A DNA stretch of 14,061 nucleotides from Nitrosopumilaceae archaeon. Lineage in GTDB: Archaea; Thermoproteota; Nitrososphaeria; Nitrososphaerales; Nitrosopumilaceae. The DNA lies in assembly GCA_030697975.1 (NCBI GenBank), contig JAUYOQ010000282.1, positions 1-14,061 of the forward strand. Reading direction: 5' to 3'. The translations under genes and the position numbers were made by a program. Numbering within the stretch: the stretch's first letter is position 1; each line of letters starts with the position of its first letter. Below, piece after piece: positions 1 to 6,300 of the stretch. Below the pieces are notes generated by a model. That model searched no databases and was not told the origin of the DNA. It worked only from the letters and a program-made list of their open reading frames with translations.

Positions 1-258
1 TTGAAAATTTGTGATTTGCAAGCCCCAAAGAAGAGGTACTTGTTCCTTAGTTGTGCTAAAAGAAAATGTGTTTGATTCACCAGCAAAGATTTGAGTTTCT
101 TCTGTAGTGTATTCAAACATTCCTTCAAATACATCTGGAACCAAAATTTGGCCAGACATGGCAGAATTTGTTTCTAATAATGTAGATTGAGCACTTAGAA
201 ACGAAATTAGTAATAATCCTAAACCACCTGATGAAATTATTGGGCCGCGTTTTTTCAT
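1..258 (-). CDS. Membrane-anchored or exported hypothetical protein, N-terminal part (3' end outside window)
   Basis: I read an open frame of 86 codons from an ATG at 258-256 to the window edge with no stop. The N-terminus is MKKRGPIISS, then a hydrophobic stretch (about residues 10-22, GGLGLLLISFLSA), then a polar region. This is the shape of a signal peptide or signal anchor: a basic n-region, a hydrophobic core and small residues at the end. The rest visible (VPDVFEGMFEYTTEE and following) is polar and could be an extracellular beta-rich domain, but I recognise no family. Its start lies 1 nt after the stop codon of the PAC2-family gene upstream, so the two are almost certainly co-transcribed and perhaps translationally coupled. 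Function unknown; the C-terminal part lies outside the window. Confidence 0.7.
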   Translation of the reverse strand, partial: MKKRGPIISSGGLGLLLISFLSAQSTLLETNSAMSGQILVPDVFEGMFEYTTEETQIFAGESNTFSFSTTKEQVPLLWGLQITNFQ

Positions 259-259
259 T

Positions 260-1036
260 TTAGCTAATGTATCCTAGATTTTTATTGCTTGGTTGTGGCA
301 TAGCCATTTGCCCATAGCCTTCCCTCGATGCTTGTGATTCAATTGATTTTATGATCTTTTCAGTGTCTTCTACTTTTTTGTCAAGCTCTGTCATATCTAA
401 TTTGATGTCAAGCATCTGCAATAGTACTTGCAAGACAGCTTTTGATGCTTTTGCATCAATTACATAGCCTGAAGTCTCGCCCAAAAGACAAATTCCTTTC
501 ATGTTAAACTTTTTTGCAACGCCAATTATTATGCCATTCATGCCTGTGATACTTCCTTTATTCATTGTCTGTATTTGATATTTTGAAAACTGTTGGATTA
601 AATCTGGAGAGGTACTTGTTCCATAAACTTTTGATGATTTTGAAAATGTTCCTGTAATGTATGCTGCCAATGTGTAGATGATATCAATGTGAAGTTTTTT
701 ACAGATGTTAATTATTTCTTCTGCAAGTAAATACTCAGATTGTGGTAAAACAGGTTGTGCATCTCCTGTAAGTAAGACAAGATCATGCGATTCTGTTTTA
801 CAGTAATACAGGGAATTTTTTATCAGGTCAACAGTTCCATCTTGCTGTATGGTAACTTGGGGTGGAAACGAAGAAGAATAAATGTCTGCAAATTGCTTTC
901 CTTGTAATTTTTCTATGATATAATCAACTGCAAGTTTTCCGACAAATCCGCTGCCTGGCAATCCACACACAAGTTTTGGGTTTTTCAAGTCAGGCAATGA
1001 TGAAATTTCCACTAGGAATTTTTCATTAAATGACAT
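260..1036 (-). CDS. PAC2-family protein (proteasome assembly chaperone-like)
   Basis: 258 aa, matching the usual length of archaeal PAC2/DUF75 proteins. The diagnostic N-terminal motif is VCGLPGSGFVGKLAVDYII (about residues 23-41), followed by the FPPQV segment (57-61) and a mid-protein glycine-rich strand GSITGMNGIIIGVA (161-174). The C-terminal 45 residues are charged and helical (about 215-240, KKVEDTEKIIKSIESQ), also typical of the archaeal members. Members of this family include archaeal proteasome-assembly chaperone homologues (PbaA/PbaB type) related to eukaryotic PAC1/PAC2, but most archaeal members have no proven role, so the chaperone function is inferred from family. It lies 42 nt downstream of the coiled-coil gene and 1 nt upstream of a membrane-anchored protein gene. 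A TATA-like box 28 bp before its ATG suggests it may also be transcribed alone. Confidence 0.85.
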   Translation of the reverse strand: MSFNEKFLVEISSLPDLKNPKLVCGLPGSGFVGKLAVDYIIEKLQGKQFADIYSSSFPPQVTIQQDGTVDLIKNSLYYCKTESHDLVLLTGDAQPVLPQSEYLLAEEIINICKKLHIDIIYTLAAYITGTFSKSSKVYGTSTSPDLIQQFSKYQIQTMNKGSITGMNGIIIGVAKKFNMKGICLLGETSGYVIDAKASKAVLQVLLQMLDIKLDMTELDKKVEDTEKIIKSIESQASREGYGQMAMPQPSNKNLGYIS

Positions 1037-1060
1037 TGAATATGTAAAAAGTTAAACTGT

Positions 1061-1068
1061 ATTAAAAT
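1061..1068 (-). promoter_or_regulatory. TATA-like box upstream of the PAC2-family gene
   Basis: On the minus strand the sequence reads ATTTTAAT, centred about 28 bp before the ATG at 1036, with no Shine-Dalgarno motif between. This spacing fits an archaeal TATA box driving a leaderless or nearly leaderless transcript. Weak evidence in an AT-rich genome. Confidence 0.3.
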
Positions 1069-1078
1069 CTTAGAGCGC

Positions 1079-1849
1079 TTATCTTTTTCTTCGTTTTGCT
1101 TTTGATTTTTTTGTTTTCTTTCCCTTTCTTTTAGGAGTAATTCTTTTTGTCTTGGCCTTTTTTGTTACTTTTTTTCTCTTTGGTTTGATTTTTGATTTTT
1201 TGCGTTTGGGTTTACTTTTCCTTGATTTAGCTAGAGTTTTGTTTATTTTTTCAAGTGTTGATTTGACTGCCTGTTCTCGTTTTTCTCGATTTTCAAGTTG
1301 CTTAGCTAATCGAGTTGCAGTTTTTTTCGTATTTTTCATCAGGTTTACAAGTACAGGTTTTGTTTGGGCCTGTTTTCTAACTTGACTTGCAATTTTTGAC
1401 TTTGAACTCTTGTATTCGTCAATAGCATCAGTTGTTTTTCTAGCCATTGTGTTTCGTTGTCTTATCTCTGCTGTTAGTTCATTTATCCTGTCTACTATTG
1501 TTTGAAGTCTTTCTTGAATTTGTTGTTTTTCTTCCTTTGAGCTGACAAATTCTAGTTCTTGTTCGGTTTGCTCTTTTAGATCTTTTTCGTATTTTAGGCG
1601 TTCTTGTGCAGCTGCGACTAGTCTCATTATGCTTTCTTGTTGTGCCGTACGTTGACTCAAGTGAAAGGAAACGTCATCTAATTTTTCATGGGTGTTTTCT
1701 AGTCTTCGCTTTAATAAAGAAAGACCGGATGAAGATTTACGAGAAAGCTTTCTAACTTGGTTAAATTTTTTTTCGCTTTGTTTTCTAAGCTTTGCTGCTT
1801 CAATTTTCTTTTTTTGTAGCTTTGTAGCTAATCTTGCTAGTGAGGTCAA
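1079..1849 (-). CDS. Coiled-coil protein with a long lysine/arginine-rich C-terminal tail, unknown function
   Basis: 256 aa. Residues about 1-205 are almost entirely charged/helical with heptad-like patterning (for example ERLKYEKDLKEQTEQELEF and IQERLQTIVDRINELTAEI), so a long coiled coil is likely. Residues about 208-256 are an extreme Lys/Arg/Ser/Thr/Pro tail (KSKPKRKKSKIKPKRKK and onward), resembling the tails of histone H1 or kinetoplastid/bacterial H1-like proteins and suitable for binding DNA or RNA. No cysteine, transmembrane or signal segment is seen. The start is TTG at 1849-1847: an in-frame TAA lies two codons upstream and the next Met is residue 75. I cannot name a family. Nucleoid or chromosome architecture, or RNA binding, are guesses from composition only. 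It lies 42 nt upstream of the PAC2-family gene on the same strand. Confidence 0.7.
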   Translation of the reverse strand: MTSLARLATKLQKKKIEAAKLRKQSEKKFNQVRKLSRKSSSGLSLLKRRLENTHEKLDDVSFHLSQRTAQQESIMRLVAAAQERLKYEKDLKEQTEQELEFVSSKEEKQQIQERLQTIVDRINELTAEIRQRNTMARKTTDAIDEYKSSKSKIASQVRKQAQTKPVLVNLMKNTKKTATRLAKQLENREKREQAVKSTLEKINKTLAKSRKSKPKRKKSKIKPKRKKVTKKAKTKRITPKRKGKKTKKSKAKRRKR

Positions 1850-1882
1850 TATTTATTGTGAAATGTTGTAGTTGATTAAGTT

Positions 1883-1899
1883 ATACTAATAACTAGTAT
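1883..1899. repeat. Imperfect-spacer inverted repeat in divergent intergenic region
   Basis: ATACTA (1883-1888) and TAGTAT (1894-1899) are perfect 6-bp arms separated by 5 bp, containing an ACTAGT palindrome at 1892-1897. It sits between the divergently transcribed coiled-coil gene and the 103-aa gene, where a regulator could act on both. The motif is AT-rich and could be chance. Confidence 0.35.
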
Positions 1900-1916
1900 T
1901 TGACTTACCAGTTAAG

Positions 1917-1926
1917 AAATTTAAAT
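1917..1926 (+). promoter_or_regulatory. TATA-like box for the 103-aa gene
   Basis: AAATTTAAAT is centred about 25 bp upstream of the ATG at 1947, and no Shine-Dalgarno sequence precedes that ATG. This is the layout expected for an archaeal leaderless transcript whose first base is at or next to the start codon. Confidence 0.45.
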
Positions 1927-1946
1927 TCGTATTTGAACTAGAACCT

Positions 1947-2258
1947 ATGGAATTTCATCCTTCACAGATACCGGTTGTAAAGGTTTTCGATATCAAAGAT
2001 GAAAAGGATGCTGAAGATGTTGTAGAAGAAATGGTTAGAATGGGATTTTCAAATCAAAAAAAAGGCTACAAGGTTTTGCTTCCAAAAGAAAGTCGGGTTG
2101 CAAAAAGAATGGGATACATAGTAACAACTGGAGTTAATTTTGGTTTACGAAAAACAAACCAAGAACGCGATATAAGATACTGGACTTATCACCATGACAA
2201 AGAACATTATGCAATCGTTCTTATCGGCACCAAAGCCTTTAATGAGCTAGGTTTTTGA
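1947..2258 (+). CDS. Small conserved-looking hypothetical protein (103 aa)
   Basis: 103 aa, soluble, rich in Lys/Arg and Glu, with no cysteine and no membrane segment. The pattern is helix-strand-like: VVKVFDIKDEKDAEDVVEEM, then a basic segment NQKKGYKVLLPKESRVAKRM, then GYIVTTGVNFGLRKTNQERD, and a C-terminal YAIVLIGTKAFNELGF. I do not recognise a family. ATG start at 1947 is supported by a TATA-like box 25 bp upstream. Its 3' end overlaps the 3' end of the convergent PAP2 gene by 12 bp (2247-2258). Codon usage and the well-behaved protein composition argue that it is a real gene, probably lineage-restricted. Function unknown. Confidence 0.7.
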   Translation: MEFHPSQIPVVKVFDIKDEKDAEDVVEEMVRMGFSNQKKGYKVLLPKESRVAKRMGYIVTTGVNFGLRKTNQERDIRYWTYHHDKEHYAIVLIGTKAFNELGF

Positions 2259-2912
2259 TTCAAAAATTTTGCCTAGTTTTGCCTTTTTTGTGACAACACC
2301 TGTAAGTAGAATTCCAAGTATTGCACCACCAATTACATCCATAGGAAAATGTTGTAATACATAGATCCTGCTAATTGACATCAAAATTGGATACAATAAC
2401 AACAGATAACAGCCTCTTGGGAATTTTTGTGACAGTACGAATCCAAGAACCATTCCAAAAACAGTAGCTCTGCTGGCATGTCCTGATGGAAAGGAAGCGT
2501 TTGCACCACCTTCACAAAAAAGTGCAAAGGTATCTTGTGTTGCCTCAATAAGAAAAGGATTACCCAAAAAAGGAAGGTTTGGTTTGTCTCTATCGACTCC
2601 ACACTTTATGTAACCTGTAAGTAATGTGGTGAGAACTAGTAAAATCATAAGAACAACTCCGGCTTTCCTTGTCTTTTTAATGATTGTTAGGACTCCTGCA
2701 AAGGCAAGCATGTAAAAAACATCGCCTGCTTCTGTAACTGATTGCATAAAAAGATCAAGTGATGAATTTCCAGCTATTGATTGAAAGAACAAAGCTGTAG
2801 ACTCGTCAAATTGTTGAGTTGTCTTTGAATAAACAAGTAATGTTACAAGCAAAAATGACATAGCTAGAACAAAAAAAGGCCTAGAACGTATATCAAAAAT
2901 CCATTTTTGCAA
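2247..2912 (-). CDS. PAP2-family membrane phosphatase (phosphatidic acid phosphatase type 2/haloperoxidase superfamily)
   Basis: 221 aa with about five or six membrane segments (near residues 12-28, 65-78, 85-102, 148-161, 168-181, 193-208). The catalytic signature is present: motif 1 is K103-x6-K110-P111, motif 2 is PSGH at 142-145 and motif 3 is S181-R182-x5-H188-x3-D192. H188 would be the nucleophile and H145 the acid/base by family knowledge. Motif 1 usually reads K-x6-R-P; here the arginine is a lysine (RDKP rather than RDRP), a conservative change. Likely substrates are lipid phosphates or undecaprenyl/dolichyl-pyrophosphate-type lipids, which cannot be told from sequence. Start is TTG at 2912, with GAGGT 8 nt upstream and an in-frame TAG immediately before it. 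Divergent from pgk. Confidence 0.88.
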   Translation of the reverse strand: MQKWIFDIRSRPFFVLAMSFLLVTLLVYSKTTQQFDESTALFFQSIAGNSSLDLFMQSVTEAGDVFYMLAFAGVLTIIKKTRKAGVVLMILLVLTTLLTGYIKCGVDRDKPNLPFLGNPFLIEATQDTFALFCEGGANASFPSGHASRATVFGMVLGFVLSQKFPRGCYLLLLYPILMSISRIYVLQHFPMDVIGGAILGILLTGVVTKKAKLGKIFESKT

Positions 2913-2920
2913 CTAGACAA

Positions 2921-2925
2921 ACCTC
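2921..2925 (-). promoter_or_regulatory. Shine-Dalgarno site fixing the TTG start of the PAP2 gene
   Basis: GAGGT on the minus strand ends 8 nt before the TTG at 2912-2910. Since a TAG stop directly precedes that TTG in frame, the site and the stop together decide the start codon. Confidence 0.55.
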
Positions 2926-2957
2926 AATTGTGTCATTTTTAATTTTTTTCATGTTAC

Positions 2958-2988
2958 ACTAGTATGAAGTACTACTGAAAAAACTAGT
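2958..2988. repeat. ACTAGT palindrome pair and inverted repeat in the PAP2/pgk divergent region
   Basis: ACTAGT occurs at 2958-2963 and again at 2983-2988. The first copy is part of an inverted repeat ACTAGTA (2958-2964), TGAAG spacer, TACTACT (2970-2976), with 6 of 7 arm positions matching, and AGTACT lies inside at 2968-2973. The region lies between the divergent PAP2 and pgk genes, 70-100 bp upstream of pgk, so it could be an operator. The rest of the 147-bp intergenic region holds only the pgk TATA-like box and the PAP2 Shine-Dalgarno. Confidence 0.4.
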
Positions 2989-3030
2989 CGCAAAATGAAT
3001 AATCTGATTAAGCGTCTGATCGACTAAAAG

Positions 3031-3037
3031 ATTTTAA
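3031..3037 (+). promoter_or_regulatory. TATA-like box for pgk
   Basis: ATTTTAA is centred about 26 bp before the GTG start at 3060. The AAAGGA just before the GTG is only 1 nt from it, too close to act as a normal ribosome binding site, so a leaderless transcript beginning at the GTG is the simplest reading. Confidence 0.45.
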
Positions 3038-3059
3038 CCGGAGCAAAAAAAGAAAGGAC

Positions 3060-4268
3060 GTGAACATATTAACACTTAGTGATTTTGATCTAAAAGACAA
3101 AACCGTTTTTCTCCGAGTAGACATGAACTGCCCTATTGATCCTGACACTATGGAAATTTCTGGAACAAAACGTATTGAAGAAACAACTGAAACAATTAAT
3201 GCGCTAAAAGACTCAAAAACTGTTGTCGCTTCCCATCAGGGAAGAGTTGGTAACAAAGACTATACAGGAATGGACAAGCATGCTGAGGTGCTTGAAGAGA
3301 TTCTTGGGCGTAAAATCAAGTATGTTGAAGATGTAATAGGGGAATCTGCAAGAAAGGAGATAAAAAATTTGAAAAGCGGAGAAATACTCATGCTTGACAA
3401 TCTTAGGCTTTGTGCAGAAGAAAACTATGAGTTTGCGCCATCTGATGCTGCCAAGACAATTATGGTTACACGGCTAGCTCCACTTTTTGATCTTTGTGTA
3501 CTTGATTCCTTTCCAAGCGCTCACAGAGCACATCCATCACTTGTAGGTTTTTCACATGTATTACCAGCTTGTGCAGGAAAAATTGTTGAACGCGAAGTTA
3601 GAAAACTAAATGAAATAATGACAGTTGCAAAGGCACCACATGTAATTGTGCTTGGGGGCTCAAAAGTTCTAGATAGATTAGAAGCAATAAAGGCACTCAT
3701 AAAAAATGGAAGAGCAGATCATGTATTGCTTACCGGTCTTATTGGAAATGTGTTTATGCGAGCACAAGGAAGAATCAAGGCCACACTTGGAATAAAAAGA
3801 GAAGAAGAGGCCGTGGCAAAGGCTCATACGTTAATAGGTGAATATCCTGACATATTTTCAACTCCTGTTGATGTTGCGATAGACAGAGATGGCTCTAGAG
3901 TTGAAGTTGATGTACGTGATCTAGACAAAGATGATCAGATATATGATCTTGGACCAAAGACTGTTGAATATTACAATAAATTCATAGCAGGCGCGGGAAC
4001 CGTTTTCATTAGCGGACCTCCAGGATTTTTTGAAAAAGAAGAATTCAGCTATGGTACACGCTCACTTCTTGAAAAAGTAGCAAATTCTATGGCTACAACC
4101 ATAGTTAGTGGAGGTCATCTTACTTCGGCATTAAAAAAATATGGTTTGGCACAAAAGATTACCCACATAAGCACAGCAGGCGGAGCGCTTGTGCTTTACC
4201 TGACAGGCCAAAAATTGCCAATGATCCAATCCCTTGAAGAGGCTGCAAAAAGACACCGCTCTAAATAG
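3060..4268 (+). CDS. pgk: Phosphoglycerate kinase
   Basis: 402 aa, normal length for PGK. It interconverts 1,3-bisphosphoglycerate + ADP and 3-phosphoglycerate + ATP in the cytosol; in an autotrophic archaeon it would mainly run toward gluconeogenesis. Visible substrate-site motifs are FLRVDMNCP (17-25), SHQGR (58-62), MLDNLRL (111-117) and DSFPSAHRAHPS (149-160). The nucleotide side shows LGGSKVLDRL (198-207), SGPPGFFE (318-325), GT (332-333), SGGHLTSAL (350-358) and HISTAGGA (369-376). Two positions differ from the bacterial/eukaryotic consensus: the GGGD motif that helps bind Mg-nucleotide reads GGH, and STGGGA reads STAGGA. GTG start at 3060 follows from the TATA spacing and the family N-terminus. 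It ends 8 bp inside the convergent zinc-ribbon gene. Confidence 0.95.
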   Translation: MNILTLSDFDLKDKTVFLRVDMNCPIDPDTMEISGTKRIEETTETINALKDSKTVVASHQGRVGNKDYTGMDKHAEVLEEILGRKIKYVEDVIGESARKEIKNLKSGEILMLDNLRLCAEENYEFAPSDAAKTIMVTRLAPLFDLCVLDSFPSAHRAHPSLVGFSHVLPACAGKIVEREVRKLNEIMTVAKAPHVIVLGGSKVLDRLEAIKALIKNGRADHVLLTGLIGNVFMRAQGRIKATLGIKREEEAVAKAHTLIGEYPDIFSTPVDVAIDRDGSRVEVDVRDLDKDDQIYDLGPKTVEYYNKFIAGAGTVFISGPPGFFEKEEFSYGTRSLLEKVANSMATTIVSGGHLTSALKKYGLAQKITHISTAGGALVLYLTGQKLPMIQSLEEAAKRHRSK

Positions 4269-4608
4269 TTGCGCCACATTTAGGGTTAGGGCATACCCGT
4301 TCTTCTGATTTTCCAATGTAGATTTCTTGATTACATGAATTACAGTGAATTTTTTCTACAATATCAAAAAGCCTGTACCATTGCGTTGTAAAGTTCTGTG
4401 CAATATTTCTAACCATTCCTTTGTCACAAATTTCTTTAAAGTATTCTTCCATATTATCAACTATCCAAGATTTATCAACATCGCCATTTTTTTTAACTAT
4501 ATCAAAAATTTCATCATTTGTAAATCTAATAGTTACGTCGTTAAATTTTTCAAAGATAGTTTTTCGTATTTGTAGTTGTATTGGAACTGATGGAGTAAAT
4601 CCACTCAT
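4261..4608 (-). CDS. Small winged-helix-like protein with C-terminal zinc ribbon, last gene of the suf operon
   Basis: 115 aa. Residues about 10-83 look like a compact helical, possibly winged-helix fold (LQIRKTIFEKF, NDEIFDIVKK, DNMEEYFKEICDKGMVRNI, then a WYRLFDIVEKI hinge). The C-terminus carries a zinc-ribbon pattern: C89-x2-C92, 13 residues, then C106-x4-C111 (CPNPKC). It therefore may bind DNA, RNA or a protein partner; transcriptional regulation or SUF accessory function are inferences. Its ATG is 1 nt after the sufU stop, so it belongs to the suf operon and is probably translationally coupled. In actinobacterial suf operons this position is usually held by SufT (DUF59), but this protein has no resemblance to SufT. 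It overlaps the pgk 3' end by 8 bp. I recognise no named family. Confidence 0.75.
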   Translation of the reverse strand: MSGFTPSVPIQLQIRKTIFEKFNDVTIRFTNDEIFDIVKKNGDVDKSWIVDNMEEYFKEICDKGMVRNIAQNFTTQWYRLFDIVEKIHCNSCNQEIYIGKSEERVCPNPKCGATI

Positions 4609-4609
4609 A

Positions 4610-5059
4610 CTAGTATAGGTTTGTTGCTTCTTCTTTTAAGTTACCTGCTGATTTTTCGTCTTTCATTTTTTCAATAAAATAAGAGTAAATTCCATACTTG
4701 AGCGCCTTTAATGACAATAGTGCACATTTAATTCGCACAGGACTTGTTCTAATAAGATGCTCTAGTCCAAGCTCTCCTAACACATCATTTTTTTCAATTT
4801 TTTTTACTTCGTCAAGATCCTTTCCTTTAACCAATTCCGTTAGAACTGACGTACATGCTATACAGATAGAGCATCCTTTGCCTTTGAATTTTATATCAGA
4901 AACTTTGTTTTCATTGATTTTGATTTGCAAGTCGATGCTGTCTCCACACAGCGGATTGCTGTCATGCTGTGAGATGTCTGGATTTTCAATTTCGCCAAAA
5001 TTAGATGGGTGTTTTGAGTACTCTATTATCATCTCAGTATAGATTGGATCGCCAGTCAT
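4610..5059 (-). CDS. sufU: Iron-sulphur cluster scaffold/sulphur acceptor, SufU/IscU family
   Basis: 149 aa, cytosolic. SufU/IscU proteins accept sulphur from the cysteine desulphurase and either relay it or carry a nascent Fe-S cluster. The three conserved cysteines are present: C38 in NPLCGD (with D40), C63 in GKGCSIC and C112 in RIKCALL. The C63 to C112 distance (49 residues) is longer than in E. coli IscU and shorter than in Bacillus SufU, by my memory of those proteins. C66 and C69 are extra, giving C63-x2-C66-x2-C69 where homologues usually have serines. The N-terminal YSKHPSNFGEI matches the family's start. ATG at 5059 overlaps the sufS stop in ATGA. The short charged tail after residue 133 is weakly conserved. 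Assigned SufU rather than IscU because of the SUF context. Confidence 0.92.
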   Translation of the reverse strand: MTGDPIYTEMIIEYSKHPSNFGEIENPDISQHDSNPLCGDSIDLQIKINENKVSDIKFKGKGCSICIACTSVLTELVKGKDLDEVKKIEKNDVLGELGLEHLIRTSPVRIKCALLSLKALKYGIYSYFIEKMKDEKSAGNLKEEATNLY

Positions 5060-6297
5060 AGCTTGAACAACTCTGCAACCTTGTTTAGTGAGCCAATCAA
5101 TGCATCTATTTCTTGTTTTGTGTTGTAGACATAAAAGCTTGCACGATTTGTTGCTGCAACATCTAGTCTTTCCATTAGTACCTGTGCGCAGTGATGTCCT
5201 GATCTTACTGCCACGCCGTCTTTATCAATTATAGTTGCAACATCATGTGGATGAACATCATGAAAGTTAAATGAGATTACTCCTCCACGCTTTGCAATGT
5301 CTTTTGGCCCGTAAATTGTAATTCCTTTTACTTTTGACATTTTATCCAGCGCATATTTTGTTAGCTCGATTTCGTGGTTTCGTATGTTATCCATTCCAAT
5401 TTTGTTAAGATAGTCTATTGCTGCAGAAAATCCTATCACATCTGCTATGTTTGGCGTGCCTGCCTCAAACTTGTATGGAAGATCATTCCATGTCGTCTCG
5501 TATTTGTGCACCTCCCGAATCATATCACCTCCTCCATGGAATGGCTGCATTGTCTCAAGAACCTCCTTTCTTACCCACAAAACCCCAACACCTGTTGGGC
5601 CTAACATCTTGTGAGCTGAAAATGCAAAAAAGTCACACTCTAGTTTGCTCAAATCAACTTTCATGTGAGGTACAGACTGGGCTCCATCGATGAGAGTTTT
5701 CACTCCAACCTTTTTGCATCGTTTTATGATTTCGTCTGTGTTTGTTATTGTGCCTAAAACATTAGACATCTGGCTAAATGTGACAAGTTTTACTTTGCCA
5801 GTCTCTAGGTAAGAGTCTAGCTGATCTAAAATTAACTCGCCGTTATCATCAACGCCAATGTATTCTAGTTTTGCTCCCCTTTCTTTTGTTAATAGCTGCC
5901 ATGGAACAATGTTGCTGTGATGCTCGTATTCTGTTGTAACTATGATATCGCCTTTGTTAACATTTTGCCTGCCCCATGAGTATGCGACAAGATTAATTGC
6001 CTCTGTAGTGCCTCTTACAAAAATTATTTCTTCGCGTTTTTGTACGTTTAAGAATTTTGCAATCTTTGTCCTAGTGTTTTCATATGCTTCAGTTGCCTCT
6101 TCTGCAAGAGCATAGACGGCTCTATGAATATTGGCGTTTTGGTTTTTGTAATAGTCATTTATTGCATCAATAACCTGAATTGGTTTTTGTGAGGTTGATG
6201 CATTGTCCAAGTAGACGAGTAGTTTATTCTCACGTACCTTTCTTTGTAGAATTGGAAAGTCTTTTCGAATTGTTTCAAGTGATAGTGCAGTTTGCAA
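5056..6297 (-). CDS. sufS: Cysteine desulphurase SufS (class V aminotransferase family, PLP enzyme)
   Basis: 413 aa, typical SufS length. It removes sulphur from cysteine, giving alanine and a persulphide passed to SufU. Key residues visible: H126-H127 in TEYEHHSN (pyridoxal stacking), D204 in LIDGAQS, K230 in FSAHKMLGP (Schiff-base lysine), and C370 in RSGHHCAQ (catalytic persulphide cysteine), which marks the group-II SufS/CsdA type with the motif RxGHHCA. The start is TTG at 6297-6295, with a strong GGAGG Shine-Dalgarno 8 nt upstream. It lies 3 nt after the Rieske stop and overlaps sufU by 4 bp. The SUF context and motif make it a SufS rather than a NifS/IscS. Confidence 0.95.
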   Translation of the reverse strand: MQTALSLETIRKDFPILQRKVRENKLLVYLDNASTSQKPIQVIDAINDYYKNQNANIHRAVYALAEEATEAYENTRTKIAKFLNVQKREEIIFVRGTTEAINLVAYSWGRQNVNKGDIIVTTEYEHHSNIVPWQLLTKERGAKLEYIGVDDNGELILDQLDSYLETGKVKLVTFSQMSNVLGTITNTDEIIKRCKKVGVKTLIDGAQSVPHMKVDLSKLECDFFAFSAHKMLGPTGVGVLWVRKEVLETMQPFHGGGDMIREVHKYETTWNDLPYKFEAGTPNIADVIGFSAAIDYLNKIGMDNIRNHEIELTKYALDKMSKVKGITIYGPKDIAKRGGVISFNFHDVHPHDVATIIDKDGVAVRSGHHCAQVLMERLDVAATNRASFYVYNTKQEIDALIGSLNKVAELFKL

Positions 6298-6300
6298 GTT

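Noticed and set aside
1152..1385. Plus-strand open frame of 77 codons rich in Phe and Leu
   Set aside because: It is antisense to the lysine-rich tail of the coiled-coil gene; Lys codons read backwards as Phe/Leu. The composition is an artefact.
1850..1946. A tRNA or small RNA gene in the 97-bp divergent gap
   Set aside because: No cloverleaf, GC-rich stem or CCA end is visible on either strand; only the inverted repeat and TATA-like boxes.
2381..2602. Minus-strand open frame within the PAP2 gene in another frame
   Set aside because: The PAP2 motifs lie in the other frame; this one shows no family features.
4345..5042. Plus-strand open frames opposite the zinc-ribbon gene and sufU
   Set aside because: Low-complexity Phe/Ile/Ser-rich translations opposite well-supported genes; no start signals.
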